DNA of 14,649 nt from Fidelibacterota bacterium. GTDB taxonomy: Bacteria; Marinisomatota; Marinisomatia; Marinisomatales; TCS55. The DNA is taken from positions 18,870 through 33,518 of the forward strand of contig PBCB01000009.1 of NCBI GenBank assembly GCA_002717765.1, written 5' to 3'. The translations under genes were made by a program, and so were the position numbers. Numbering within the stretch: position 1 is the stretch's first letter; every line of letters begins with the position of its first letter. The notes beneath the pieces were generated by a model. It searched no databases. It was not told the DNA's origin and saw only the letters and a list, made by a program, of their open reading frames with translations. Below are positions 1-7,493 of this stretch, piece by piece.

Positions 1-746
1 GTTGAATCTACTCTTGTTAATGCCTGTTCGTATGGGAGAAGTAAGGCTTCATGGCATGTATAATAATCGGTTTTACGCAATTGAGGTGTGTTTTCAGATG
101 TTACACCAAGAGCATCCATAAAATTTAAACTCTCCTGAATTTTATTAGCCAATTTTCTATATCTTTCATATTCCGATCCAGATTTTAAAAATCCCATATT
201 CCATGAATTAACATGTCGAAGGTCAGCGTACCCACCATCGGCAAAAGCTCGAAGTAAATTTAGCGTTGATGCTGCTTGCGAATATGCTTTAAGCATTCTA
301 TCGGGATTGGGTTTACGCAAATTTTCATCAAATTCAATACCATTAATAATGTCGCCTTTGTAGCTTTCTAATTTTTGGCCATTTCGTTCTTCAATTGCAC
401 TGCTCCTTGGTTTTGCAAATTGCCCCGCCATTCTTCCCACTTTAACAATTGGAAGATTTGTTCCAGAGGTAAGTATGACAGCCATTTGTAGTATCACTCT
501 AAATGTATCTCTAATATTATCGGCGTGAAACTCAGAGAAGCTTTCTGCGCAATCGCCACCCTGCAATAAAAAACCATTTCCTTCAGCAACATTTGCTAGT
601 GACTTACGTAATGATCTTACTTCCCCTGCAAAGACGAGAGGAGGGAAGCCCTTTAGTGTATCCAGAACTCTATCCAAATGTTTAGTATCCTTATATTCTG
701 GAATATGTAGTGCTTTATATTTTTTCCAGCTATCTAATTGCCACAT
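1..746 (-). CDS. Class II 3-deoxy-7-phosphoheptulonate (DAHP) synthase, N-terminal part (gene runs off the left edge)
   Basis: Condenses phosphoenolpyruvate and erythrose 4-phosphate to DAHP, the first committed step of the shikimate pathway. Only about 248 codons are inside the window; class II enzymes are usually about 440-460 residues, so roughly the C-terminal 200 are missing. Translation of the minus strand starts MWQLDSWKKYKALHIPEY and contains hallmarks of the plant/actinobacterial-type (AroA-II) family: FAGEVRSLR near residue 40, FLLQGGDCAESF near 59-70 with the metal-binding Cys, VKVGRMAGQFAKPRS near 102-116, RGDI-like YKGDIINGIEF, and YYTCHEALLLPYEQALTR near the window edge. The ATG at 744-746 is preceded by AAAGGAG with about 9 nt spacing, and the start overlaps the end of the dehydrogenase gene by 17 bp, so the two are co-transcribed. 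Class II is recognised with high confidence; feedback sites cannot be judged from half a protein. Confidence 0.93.
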   Translation of the reverse strand, partial: MWQLDSWKKYKALHIPEYKDTKHLDRVLDTLKGFPPLVFAGEVRSLRKSLANVAEGNGFLLQGGDCAESFSEFHADNIRDTFRVILQMAVILTSGTNLPIVKVGRMAGQFAKPRSSAIEERNGQKLESYKGDIINGIEFDENLRKPNPDRMLKAYSQAASTLNLLRAFADGGYADLRHVNSWNMGFLKSGSEYERYRKLANKIQESLNFMDALGVTSENTPQLRKTDYYTCHEALLLPYEQALTRVDS

Positions 747-1470
747 TGTCTAGCTCCTTTAATTGTTCATCAAGTGATTCTGTTGATTGTCGTAATTTTG
801 AAATTATTTTCATAGTATAGGGATTATATATTTGGAGGTCTGTATAAAGATCCCAGGTATCGTTACATGTTTGCTCAACTAGATCTAATAGATCTTTAAA
901 TCCTTGTGTATCAATTGGTGTTTTATCAATTCCAAATTGTTTTAACATCCTTCCAAGAAAATGAGTAACGCCCTGGCTTTTTGCCGCAAGCCTATCATGC
1001 TCATCAGGTGACATTTTTATAATATCAACATTCTGATTAGTGAAAAATTCTTTCCATATATTAAATTGGTTATTGATATCATTTACGCTGTGCATCATCA
1101 TTTTCAATTTATTATTTGTTAAAAATGAATCAGGTCCAAACATGGGATGCGTAGCAATAATACCAATATCTGCTGAAAGATAATTTGTCATTATTTTTAC
1201 TGGATATGACTTTACGGAGCAAACATCAATTATAGTCGTACCGCTTTTTAATCTAGGGGCTATATCAATAATTAATGATTTAAAATGACGGATTGGAACT
1301 GCTATAAAAATAACCTCTTCATTAATTATTTTTTCTATATCACAAAACTCAACACCAGGTAATGAGGTATTATTCTTAATATCAAAAGCAGAAACCTTGT
1401 ACCCCTTTTGTAAAATACTTGCAAGCACTTTACCAAATCTTCCCAATCCAATTATTCCAATACTCTTCAT
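730..1470 (-). CDS. tyrA: Prephenate/arogenate dehydrogenase (TyrA family, no ACT domain)
   Basis: Oxidative decarboxylation of prephenate (or arogenate) on the route to tyrosine, NAD(P)-dependent and cytosolic. The 246-residue product opens with a Rossmann fold (GLGRFG at residues 8-13). It continues with DVCSVK (82-87), the family signature HPMFGP (108-113) and DEHDRLAAKSQGVTHFLGR (156-174), which carries the conserved His and the SQ..TH motif. The HPMFGP and DEHDR..SQ.VTH..GR context is reminiscent of plant and cyanobacterial arogenate-type enzymes, but substrate preference cannot be settled by eye. It has no fused chorismate mutase or ACT domain, so it lacks the usual built-in tyrosine feedback module. 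It starts with ATG 5 bp after the prephenate dehydratase stop and overlaps the DAHP synthase start by 17 bp, fitting one operon. Confidence 0.93.
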   Translation of the reverse strand: MKSIGIIGLGRFGKVLASILQKGYKVSAFDIKNNTSLPGVEFCDIEKIINEEVIFIAVPIRHFKSLIIDIAPRLKSGTTIIDVCSVKSYPVKIMTNYLSADIGIIATHPMFGPDSFLTNNKLKMMMHSVNDINNQFNIWKEFFTNQNVDIIKMSPDEHDRLAAKSQGVTHFLGRMLKQFGIDKTPIDTQGFKDLLDLVEQTCNDTWDLYTDLQIYNPYTMKIISKLRQSTESLDEQLKELDNVAIR

Positions 1471-1475
1471 AATGT

Positions 1476-2039
1476 CTACAGCTTCTTAACTCCTAGAAAT
1501 AAAGTGAGGTTATGTTTCAGATCGTGAATACTTTCCTGTAATATTTCTAAATCATATAATTCTGCACATGCTTTATTTGCAATAACACCTGCAGTTTTAG
1601 GTAGCTTTCCTTCAGATAGCCTTCGCGCTGACTCGGCCGTGTCATCTTCTTCAATTAAAGGTCTCGTCCAAAAATGTTCACTCAAAAAATCTTTACATTG
1701 ACGTAAAGCTTGTTGGTGGGAGTGTATTTCAGTAATGTCACCTACATTCATACCTGCAATACCCAGCAAATTTTGATCAACCGGTATATGGAACATCTCA
1801 ATTATTGAACATCGATATCTCGCAAGCGCCTCAACGCTTTCAATCACTACGCCACCTTGTGCATTTTCCATTGCAATAACTCCATAATCAGTTTCATCTG
1901 ATTCTAATCCCCCTAATACGCTTTCCGAGGAAATCTGGTAAACAATATTAAAATCATCTATTCCATGATTCATAGCAAACTGGGTTGCAGCTTGTTCAGA
2001 AAAACTTCCTTTTCCGCCTTGTATTCCTATTGATTTCAT
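1476..2039 (-). CDS. pheA: Prephenate dehydratase, catalytic domain only (no ACT domain)
   Basis: Converts prephenate to phenylpyruvate in phenylalanine synthesis. The 187 residues correspond to just the PDT catalytic domain: GIQGGKGSFSEQAA (5-18), a variant of the substrate-loop region reading AMENAQGGVVIES (56-68), the hinge HSHQQALRQC (106-115), DTAESAR (133-139) and GVIANKACAELY (151-162). The usual C-terminal ACT domain of roughly 80-90 residues with its Phe-binding GALV/ESRP motifs is absent. The next gene starts 5 bp later, so there is no room for a frameshifted ACT. The near-invariant TRF motif reads T179-L180-F181, keeping Thr and Phe but replacing Arg by Leu. AAAGG lies 6-7 nt before the ATG. 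The gene sits directly downstream of a terminator/antiterminator leader, so control may be transcriptional rather than allosteric. Identity as PDT is firm; whether the variant motif alters activity is unknown. Confidence 0.9.
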   Translation of the reverse strand: MKSIGIQGGKGSFSEQAATQFAMNHGIDDFNIVYQISSESVLGGLESDETDYGVIAMENAQGGVVIESVEALARYRCSIIEMFHIPVDQNLLGIAGMNVGDITEIHSHQQALRQCKDFLSEHFWTRPLIEEDDTAESARRLSEGKLPKTAGVIANKACAELYDLEILQESIHDLKHNLTLFLGVKKL

Positions 2040-2061
2040 TTATAACCTTTCACTTTTATGT

Positions 2062-2092
2062 AAAAAAAAACCCCGATCATGATCGGGGTTTT
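2062..2092 (-). terminator. Intrinsic terminator in the leader before the prephenate dehydratase gene
   Basis: CCCCGATCATGATCGGGG at 2071-2088 is a perfect palindrome, extended to a 26-bp perfect dyad by AAAA/TTTT flanks (2067-2092). Read on the minus strand the GC-rich stem is followed by nine consecutive T (complement of 2062-2070), a textbook rho-independent terminator. On the plus strand it is followed only by four T, so it should act mainly leftward. It lies about 20 bp upstream of the dehydratase start and downstream of aroQ, so it would terminate transcripts before the dehydratase unless it is prevented from folding. Confidence 0.85.
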
Positions 2093-2136
2093 GAATAATC
2101 AGTGTATAGCAGGGTATACCTGGGATTACAAAACCC
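2067..2136 (-). promoter_or_regulatory. Putative transcription attenuator: alternative antiterminator helix overlapping the terminator
   Basis: On the minus strand GGGTTTTGTAATC (complement of 2124-2136) is complementary to GATTATTCAAAACCC (complement of 2086-2100): 8 bp, a two-nucleotide TT bulge, then 5 bp. The second segment includes the first three C of the terminator stem plus the preceding bases, so the two structures exclude each other. A small hairpin CAGG/CCTG lies in the loop between the arms. This is the architecture of an amino acid biosynthesis attenuator placed before Phe/Tyr genes. The sensor is not clear: no T-box TGGNACCGCG-like consensus was seen, and a short open frame with Phe and Tyr codons covers the region. 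The base pairing is seen in the sequence; the regulatory role is inferred. Confidence 0.6.
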
Positions 2137-2166
2137 TCTCCCGAGTAAAAAAGAAATAGCTGCCAT
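2077..2166 (-). CDS. Possible leader peptide of the Phe/Tyr attenuator (29 residues)
   Basis: A short minus-strand frame starts at ATG 2164-2166 (MAAISFLLGRGF...) and ends with TGA inside the terminator apex (2077-2079). It has two Phe and three Tyr codons among 29, including TAT, TAC and TAT in the last 13 codons. It spans both antiterminator arms, so a translating or stalled ribosome would affect folding. Against it: there is no Shine-Dalgarno sequence, the aromatic codons are not in a run, and the stop codon sits later than in classic leader peptides. It may be coincidental. Confidence 0.25.
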   Translation of the reverse strand: MAAISFLLGRGFCNPRYTLLYTDYSKPRS

Positions 2167-2180
2167 AATAATTTTTTGTT

Positions 2181-2209
2181 ATTATATAATTCATAGGCCT
2201 GATATTAAA
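2181..2209 (-). promoter_or_regulatory. Candidate promoter for the leader-pheA-tyrA-DAHP synthase unit
   Basis: The minus strand has a perfect TATAAT (complement of 2181-2186), 17 bp downstream of TTTAAT (complement of 2204-2209, only 3 of 6 matches to TTGACA). Transcription would start near 2174, just before the attenuator elements. In such AT-rich DNA a -10 match alone is weak evidence, and readthrough from aroQ is an alternative. Confidence 0.3.
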
Positions 2210-2232
2210 CATTCCAGTCATTGATACCAACT

Positions 2233-2505
2233 TTATTTTTTTTTCTCTTGAATCAGCTTTGAAACATTAAATATTTGAATAAAAATTGATTTAATATGTT
2301 CTTTGTCAATCGTACTAAATTTATTAACCAATCGGTTAATTATTTGTTTTTCCCTATCAGTATCTAGTATTTCACTATTTGAATTTTGTTTAATAGAACC
2401 AATTTTATCTGATAATTCGAAACGCTTAACTAGCAGATCAAGGATTTTATCATCATAATCATCAATTTTACTTCTTAGCTCATCGATTTTATTTTTTGTA
2501 TTCAT
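2233..2505 (-). CDS. aroQ: Monofunctional chorismate mutase, AroQ class
   Basis: Rearranges chorismate to prephenate, the branch point for Phe and Tyr. The 90-residue all-helical protein is the size of the isolated AroQ domain. Its residues fall on the positions known from the E. coli chorismate mutase domain: R11, R28, K39, D48, R51 and E52 are all present at identical numbers, and S82 and Q86 match Ser84 and Gln88 with a two-residue shift. The active site therefore looks complete. There is no fused DAHP synthase, dehydratase or dehydrogenase domain. It is transcribed in the same direction as the dehydratase, but 193 bp with a terminator lie between them, so it may be expressed somewhat independently. 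The ATG at 2503-2505 lacks a clear Shine-Dalgarno. The C-terminus ends in a lysine-rich tail. Confidence 0.92.
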   Translation of the reverse strand: MNTKNKIDELRSKIDDYDDKILDLLVKRFELSDKIGSIKQNSNSEILDTDREKQIINRLVNKFSTIDKEHIKSIFIQIFNVSKLIQEKKK

Positions 2506-2554
2506 TCAAAAAAATACAAATTACTATTATAACTGTGAAAACATATTTAATTAA
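2505..2554. promoter_or_regulatory. Divergent, overlapping promoter-like elements between aroQ and mtaB
   Basis: For the plus strand, TTCAAA (2505-2510), a 17-bp spacer and TATAAC (2528-2533) give a 4/6 and 5/6 match to sigma-70 hexamers and would yield a ~48-nt 5' UTR for the methylthiotransferase gene. For the minus strand, TATAAT (complement of 2526-2531) with a weak TTAATT 17 bp upstream would serve aroQ. The two -10 boxes share bases, which would make the promoters mutually exclusive. The AT richness of the gap means chance matches are likely. Confidence 0.3.
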
Positions 2555-2587
2555 ATTTTTAGTAGAAACACAGTAATTTTAATTAAT

Positions 2588-3883
2588 ATGAGTACACAAT
2601 ATAAGCGAGTTGCATTTCACACTATGGGGTGCAAATTAAATTATTCAGAATCTTCCATGATCTCTAGAGACTTTGTCAATCAAGGATTTAAAAAGGTAGA
2701 TTATAAAGACATCGCAGATATCTATGTATTAAATACATGTTCAGTTACTGAAAATGCTGATAGAGAAGCTAGAAAGCTAATTCGTCAAGCCAAGCGTAAA
2801 AACCCAAATGCCACAGTTGCAGTAATGGGATGCTATGCTCAATTAAATCCAAATGAAATTGCACAAATCCAAGGAGTAGATTTAGTGCTTGGCGCAGAAA
2901 ATAAATTTAATCTACTTGATCAGCTTGATAAATTAGATTTAAATGGAACACCCAAAGTTGTTCGCTCAGATATAATACGTGCAAATTCATTCATCCCTTC
3001 CTATTCTTCTAAAGAGAGAACACGATCTTATTTAAAAATTCAAGATGGCTGTGATTATACCTGCTCTTTCTGCACTATTCCTTTAGCTAGAGGAAAAAGT
3101 AGAAGCGATACAATAGCTAACACATTAGAGCTTGCTAGACAAGCCTTGGAAACTGGAGCACGTGAAATTGTATTAACAGGAGTAAATGTTGGTGATTTTG
3201 GTAAAATCCACAATGAATCCTTTTTTGAATTAATTCAACAAATAGATGATTTACCATTTGATCGTATTAGGATTTCATCGATTGAACCCAATCTATTAAC
3301 TGATGAAATAATTAAATTTTGCGCATCATCAAAAAAATTCATGCCGCATTTTCATATACCATTGCAATCAGGCTCAGATAAAATTCTTAGTTTAATGAGA
3401 AGAAGATATAAAAGAGATCAATATAAACATTGTGTATCTACGATAAAAAAATATATGCCGGATGCAGCAATAGGAGCAGATGTAATCGTTGGGTTCCCAG
3501 GTGAATCAGATAATGATTTTATTGAATCGGTTCATTTTATAGATGAATTAGATATTTCTTATTTACATGTGTTTACGTATTCAGAAAGACCCAACACCGA
3601 TGCAATAAATAAAGATAATACAGTTGACAAAAAAACTCGATCAAGAAGAAGCGCTATGTTAAGAGATTTATCTTATAAAAAACTTTCAAAGTTTTATGAT
3701 CAATATATTGGTTCCTCAAGATTTGTATTATTTGAAAGCATGAAAAACGGCAAAGCAATAGGGCACACGGACAATTATATTTTAGTTTCTACTGATGTTG
3801 ATAGTTCCGCAATTAATTCTATTCAAAATGTTAGGCTAAATCAGAATCAAGGAAGCCTAGTAAATGGAGAATTAGACCTATAG
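2588..3883 (+). CDS. mtaB: MtaB-type tRNA (N6-threonylcarbamoyladenosine(37)-C2)-methylthiotransferase
   Basis: Radical-SAM enzyme that adds a methylthio group to t6A37 of ANN-decoding tRNAs, giving ms2t6A. Order of domains: the N-terminal UPF0004/MTTase domain holds the three auxiliary-cluster cysteines C15 (HTMGCKLN), C51 (LNTCSVT) and C82 (VMGCYAQ). The radical-SAM domain follows, with C155-x3-C159-x2-C162 in QDGCDYTCSFCTIPLARG. TGVNVGDFG (near 197-205) and the C-terminal TRAM-like segment (about 370-431) follow. The HTMGCKLN and LTGVNVGDFG signatures favour MtaB over MiaB or RimO, whose motifs differ. The length of 431 is normal. It is the only plus-strand gene in the window, divergent from aroQ and ending 2 bp from the convergent DUF3050 gene. 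No Shine-Dalgarno is visible before the ATG. It has no apparent functional link to its neighbours. Confidence 0.93.
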   Translation: MSTQYKRVAFHTMGCKLNYSESSMISRDFVNQGFKKVDYKDIADIYVLNTCSVTENADREARKLIRQAKRKNPNATVAVMGCYAQLNPNEIAQIQGVDLVLGAENKFNLLDQLDKLDLNGTPKVVRSDIIRANSFIPSYSSKERTRSYLKIQDGCDYTCSFCTIPLARGKSRSDTIANTLELARQALETGAREIVLTGVNVGDFGKIHNESFFELIQQIDDLPFDRIRISSIEPNLLTDEIIKFCASSKKFMPHFHIPLQSGSDKILSLMRRRYKRDQYKHCVSTIKKYMPDAAIGADVIVGFPGESDNDFIESVHFIDELDISYLHVFTYSERPNTDAINKDNTVDKKTRSRRSAMLRDLSYKKLSKFYDQYIGSSRFVLFESMKNGKAIGHTDNYILVSTDVDSSAINSIQNVRLNQNQGSLVNGELDL

Positions 3884-3885
3884 AA

Positions 3886-4659
3886 TCATTTTATCTGGGC
3901 TAATATTTCATCCCAGAAAATTATTCTAGCCTGCATAGTGTTTTTTGCAGCGTGAGCTGCCTCAGACCATTTTGAATCATCCTTTCCGCAAAGCTCTTTA
4001 ATCATTTTTAATGCAGCAGGGCCATGTTCATCTTCATCCATACCAATATGTCGATCTAAATAGTAAGCAAAACTCTTTAGTCTACCTTTTAAGTCCTGAT
4101 CTATTTTTTTTACTATCGATCTAAACATATTAGGAATCACCTCTTCTCTGCCAAAAGTGAACATAGCTGCAACAACATGTACGGGTGCATTTTCTAACAT
4201 TGAAAATGTTTTACTTACGAACTTTGAGGCAGGCTCAGGGGCATTGCTGTTTGCTAGGGCGCTTTCAATTCCATTATTTAATTTTGATAAAAATATTTCA
4301 ATAGGTTTCGTATTAGCACCTGATTCTTCCATAGCTTGATAATACATTTCAAAATGACTTGAATAATCACCATAAATATTTATATCCGTTTCTTCTTCTG
4401 TAACAATTTCATTCAACAATCGCGCTGGAGTGCCACCGTTCTTGGGGATCCAAGGGATATCTGTACATGTTAAATTTGTTTGAAGTGTTTTTAGTATAGA
4501 CATGAAATCCCAAACTGCAAAAATATGATTTTCCATAAAAATATGTAGGTGATTTATATCATTAATTGAGTTATAAATCTCGTGGTTAAATAGATTATCC
4601 CTTTCTCTTTGAGTAATATCAAGAATCTTTAGGATGTCATTTTTTAAAAAATTGAACAC
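3886..4659 (-). CDS. DUF3050 domain protein (haem-oxygenase-like helical fold)
   Basis: The family is recognised by the N-terminal stretch FMENHIFAVWDFMSILKTLQ (41-60), then PWIP (69-72), RLLNEIVTEEE (80-90) and SHFEMYYQAM (101-110), and later FTFGREEVIPNMF (167-179) and DRHIGMDEDEHGP (202-214). The function of DUF3050 is not established. The protein is predicted all-helical, related to the haem-oxygenase/TenA-like superfamily. The spread of conserved acidic and His residues (H45, E84, E88/E89, H102, E172/E173, H204, D208, E211, H212) would suit a metal site like those of haem-oxygenase-like di-iron enzymes; that is inference. The start is GTG at 4657-4659, 16 bp after the glycine dehydrogenase stop, making this the last gene of the long minus-strand operon. 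The 257-residue length is typical. Whether it serves the operon's pathway is unknown. Confidence 0.85.
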   Translation of the reverse strand: MFNFLKNDILKILDITQRERDNLFNHEIYNSINDINHLHIFMENHIFAVWDFMSILKTLQTNLTCTDIPWIPKNGGTPARLLNEIVTEEETDINIYGDYSSHFEMYYQAMEESGANTKPIEIFLSKLNNGIESALANSNAPEPASKFVSKTFSMLENAPVHVVAAMFTFGREEVIPNMFRSIVKKIDQDLKGRLKSFAYYLDRHIGMDEDEHGPAALKMIKELCGKDDSKWSEAAHAAKNTMQARIIFWDEILAQIK

Positions 4660-4675
4660 AGGAGTGGTTTTATAA

Positions 4676-7489
4676 TTATGATTTATTATAAGTATCGATT
4701 GGAGGGCAAGTACAAATTAAATTTCTATCACCGTGAGCATTATCTACTCTACCAACACTGGGCCAGTATTTATGTTCTTTGAGCCATTCAGCAGGATACG
4801 CAGCTTTTTCTCTTGAGTATTTATGATCCCAATTATCTGATATTATAGAAAGCGCAGTATGGGGAGCATTCTTCAATGGATTGTCATCTTTATCTAATTT
4901 CCCATTTACTACATCATCAATCTCTTCTTTAATTAATAACATTGCATCACAAAATTTATCTAGTTCTGACTTTGATTCGCTTTCTGTTGGTTCAATCATT
5001 AATGTACCGGGTACAGGCCAAGACATGGTTGGGGCATGAAATCCATAATCTATTAATCTTTTTGCTATATCCTCATCGCTGATACCTGTTTCATTTTTTA
5101 ACTCTCTTAGATCAATAATAAACTCATGAGCTGAGGTTCCATTCACACCTCGAAATAAAACCTTAAAATCATTTTCAAGTCTTTTTGCCATATAATTAGC
5201 ATTCAAAATAGCAATTTGAGATGCCTTTTTTACTCCTTCGCTACCAAGCATAGAAATGTAACCCCATGAAATAGGTAATATCCCAGCACTACCAAAAGGA
5301 GCAGCGGAGACTGCTGAAATTGATTTTGAATTATTATTAAGAATTGGATGCCCAGGTAGGTAAGGAGAAAGATGTTCTGCAACACAAATTGGCCCCATAC
5401 CTGGCCCACCACCACCATGAGGTATGGCAAATGTTTTATGAAGATTTATATGGCAAACATCTGCACCAAAATCACCCAATCTTGTCAGGCCTACCATAGC
5501 ATTCAAATTAGCACCATCTAAATAGACCTGCCCACCATAGGAATGAATTATTTCACATATGTCAGAAACTGATTCTTCGAAAACTCCATGGGTGGATGGA
5601 TAGGTTATCATTAAGGCAGATAATTTATTTTTATTTACATTTGCCTTTTCTTTTAGGTCTTCAATATCAATATTACCGGAGCTATCGCATTTTATTACTA
5701 TGACATCCATTCCGGCCATCACTGCACTAGCAGGATTAGTCCCGTGTGCAGATTCTGGTATTAAACAGACAACCCTATCATTATCGCCATTATTTCTATG
5801 ATAGGCTCTTATCACCATAAGGCCTGCATACTCACCTTGTGCACCTGAGTTAGGTTGTAATGAACAGGAATGAAGGCCTGTAATATCTACTAACCATTTA
5901 GAAAGAGAATCAAAAAGTTTATAATAGCCCTTAGTTTGCTCTTGAGGTGCAAAAGGATGTATCGCGTTAAACTCTGGCCAAGATATAGGAATCATCTCTG
6001 CAGCTGCATTTAGTTTCATAGTGCATGAGCCTAACGAAATCATACTAGTAGTTAAGCTTAAATCTTTTGATTCTAATCTTTTAAGGTATCGCATCATTTC
6101 AGTTTCAGATTGGTATGAATTAAATACCTCATGTAATAAATATTGAGTACTTCTAGTTTTGGTTAATTTGAATTTATATTTTGATTTAAACTGAATTTTA
6201 AATGACTTAAGAATTTCATCTATATCTGAATCATTAGTAGTCTCATCAATCGCTATGCCAATATTACCGTTATCAAATTTCCTAAAATTCAGGTTTATTT
6301 TTTCTAAGTCCAATTTTTTTCCATTTAAATCAATACGTATGGTATCAAAAAATTGATCATGAACAATATTATAGCCGCCATTTGCTAATGCGGTTGCTAG
6401 TTTTCTAGCATTGTCATGGACACTTTGAGCAATTTCATAAATTCCTTTTGGACCATGATATACTGCATACATTCCTGCGATCACAGATAGTAAAACTTGA
6501 GCAGTGCAAATATTTGACGTTGCTTTATCTCTTCTTATATGTTGTTCACGTGTTTGTAGCGCCATTCGTAGTGCTTGATTATCATATGAGTCCTTTGATA
6601 ATCCAATTATTCTTCCAGGCATTTTTCGCTTGAAGTCTTCTTTTGCAGCTAAGAAGGCAGCATGGGGACCACCAAACCCTAAAGGCACTCCAAATCTTTG
6701 CGAGTTTCCAACTGCTATATCTACATCAAAATGTCCTGGATCAGGGATAATTGCTAGGCTTAATAAGTCAGTAGCTACTGTAACATAAGCACCAGATTTA
6801 TGGGCTTTTTCACAAATCTCCCTATAATCAAAAACCTTACCATCAGTAGTAGGGCACTGAATTAGATACCCAAAAGCTTGATCTGTAAAAATAAAATTGT
6901 TTGGTGATTCAATAGCTACTTTAATTCCAATTGGTTCAGCACGAGTTTTGATTACATCAATAGTTTGAGGATGGCAATCATCTGCCACAAAAAATTTATT
7001 TCCATTTTTTGAGGACCGATACATTAAAACCATTGCTTCTGCTGCTGCAGTTGCCTCATCAAGGAGAGATGCATTAGCAATTTCCAGTCCTGTCATATCG
7101 GTAACCATGGTTTGAAAATTAAGCAAAGCTTCTAATCTTCCTTGTGAGATTTCAGCTTGGTAGGGTGTATAAGCTGTATACCAACCTGGATTTTCAAGAA
7201 TATTTCTAAGAATTACTGGCGGAGTAATTGTTCCATAATAGCCCATACCAATAAATGATTTAACAATTTTATTTTCACTAGCAATAGATTTAATAGTTTC
7301 TAAAAATTCATTTTCACTAAGTCCATCACCTAAATCCAATTTGTTTTTAATTAAAATATTTTCTGGAATAGTTTTATTGATCAATTCATCAATAGATGAA
7401 AATCCAAGCAAAGATAGCATCTCGCTAATATCCTTATTATTTGGACCAATATGTCTACGGGAAAAATGTTGTGTGGAGTGATGCGCCAT
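4676..7489 (-). CDS. gcvP: Glycine dehydrogenase (decarboxylating), P-protein of the glycine cleavage system
   Basis: PLP-dependent decarboxylation of glycine, passing the aminomethyl group to lipoylated H-protein. The 937-residue single-chain form is full length. It starts with HFSRRHIGP (8-16), the typical N-terminus. The N-terminal half has the GMGYYGT..P segment (81-90) and [20 protein letters not shown] (104-123). The catalytic C-terminal half carries [10 protein letters not shown] (485-494), [13 protein letters not shown] (545-557), [10 protein letters not shown] (580-589) and the PLP lysine K685 in [19 protein letters not shown]. The C-terminal [18 protein letters not shown] is conserved. 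There is no sign of truncation or frameshift. It begins 4 bp after the Rieske gene, so it is part of the operon. No gcvH, gcvL or canonical gcvT occurs in the window; it must rely on copies elsewhere or on the GcvT-like neighbour. In this context it probably disposes of glycine produced by the pathway, or links it to C1-tetrahydrofolate. Confidence 0.97.
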   Translation of the reverse strand: MAHHSTQHFSRRHIGPNNKDISEMLSLLGFSSIDELINKTIPENILIKNKLDLGDGLSENEFLETIKSIASENKIVKSFIGMGYYGTITPPVILRNILENPGWYTAYTPYQAEISQGRLEALLNFQTMVTDMTGLEIANASLLDEATAAAEAMVLMYRSSKNGNKFFVADDCHPQTIDVIKTRAEPIGIKVAIESPNNFIFTDQAFGYLIQCPTTDGKVFDYREICEKAHKSGAYVTVATDLLSLAIIPDPGHFDVDIAVGNSQRFGVPLGFGGPHAAFLAAKEDFKRKMPGRIIGLSKDSYDNQALRMALQTREQHIRRDKATSNICTAQVLLSVIAGMYAVYHGPKGIYEIAQSVHDNARKLATALANGGYNIVHDQFFDTIRIDLNGKKLDLEKINLNFRKFDNGNIGIAIDETTNDSDIDEILKSFKIQFKSKYKFKLTKTRSTQYLLHEVFNSYQSETEMMRYLKRLESKDLSLTTSMISLGSCTMKLNAAAEMIPISWPEFNAIHPFAPQEQTKGYYKLFDSLSKWLVDITGLHSCSLQPNSGAQGEYAGLMVIRAYHRNNGDNDRVVCLIPESAHGTNPASAVMAGMDVIVIKCDSSGNIDIEDLKEKANVNKNKLSALMITYPSTHGVFEESVSDICEIIHSYGGQVYLDGANLNAMVGLTRLGDFGADVCHINLHKTFAIPHGGGGPGMGPICVAEHLSPYLPGHPILNNNSKSISAVSAAPFGSAGILPISWGYISMLGSEGVKKASQIAILNANYMAKRLENDFKVLFRGVNGTSAHEFIIDLRELKNETGISDEDIAKRLIDYGFHAPTMSWPVPGTLMIEPTESESKSELDKFCDAMLLIKEEIDDVVNGKLDKDDNPLKNAPHTALSIISDNWDHKYSREKAAYPAEWLKEHKYWPSVGRVDNAHGDRNLICTCPPIDTYNKS

Positions 7490-7493
7490 TATA

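Noticed and set aside
2093..2232. tRNA, T-box or 6S-like RNA in the leader before the prephenate dehydratase gene
   Set aside because: No cloverleaf, no T-box TGGNACCGCG-like sequence and no long closing stem were found; only the terminator and antiterminator helices are convincing.
3894..3917. Inverted repeat TCTGGG...CCCAGA near the convergent 3' ends of mtaB and the DUF3050 gene, considered as a shared terminator
   Set aside because: The stem is only 6 bp with a 12-nt loop, there is no T tract on either strand, and it lies inside the DUF3050 coding sequence.
6448..6633. Plus-strand open frame inside the glycine dehydrogenase gene, and similar opposite-strand frames inside other genes (4157-4339, 9469-9699, 11707-11949, 12277-12528, 12565-12756, 14100-14282)
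   Set aside because: They are antisense to well-conserved genes, have no recognisable domains and no start signals, and are explained by low stop frequency opposite real coding sequence.
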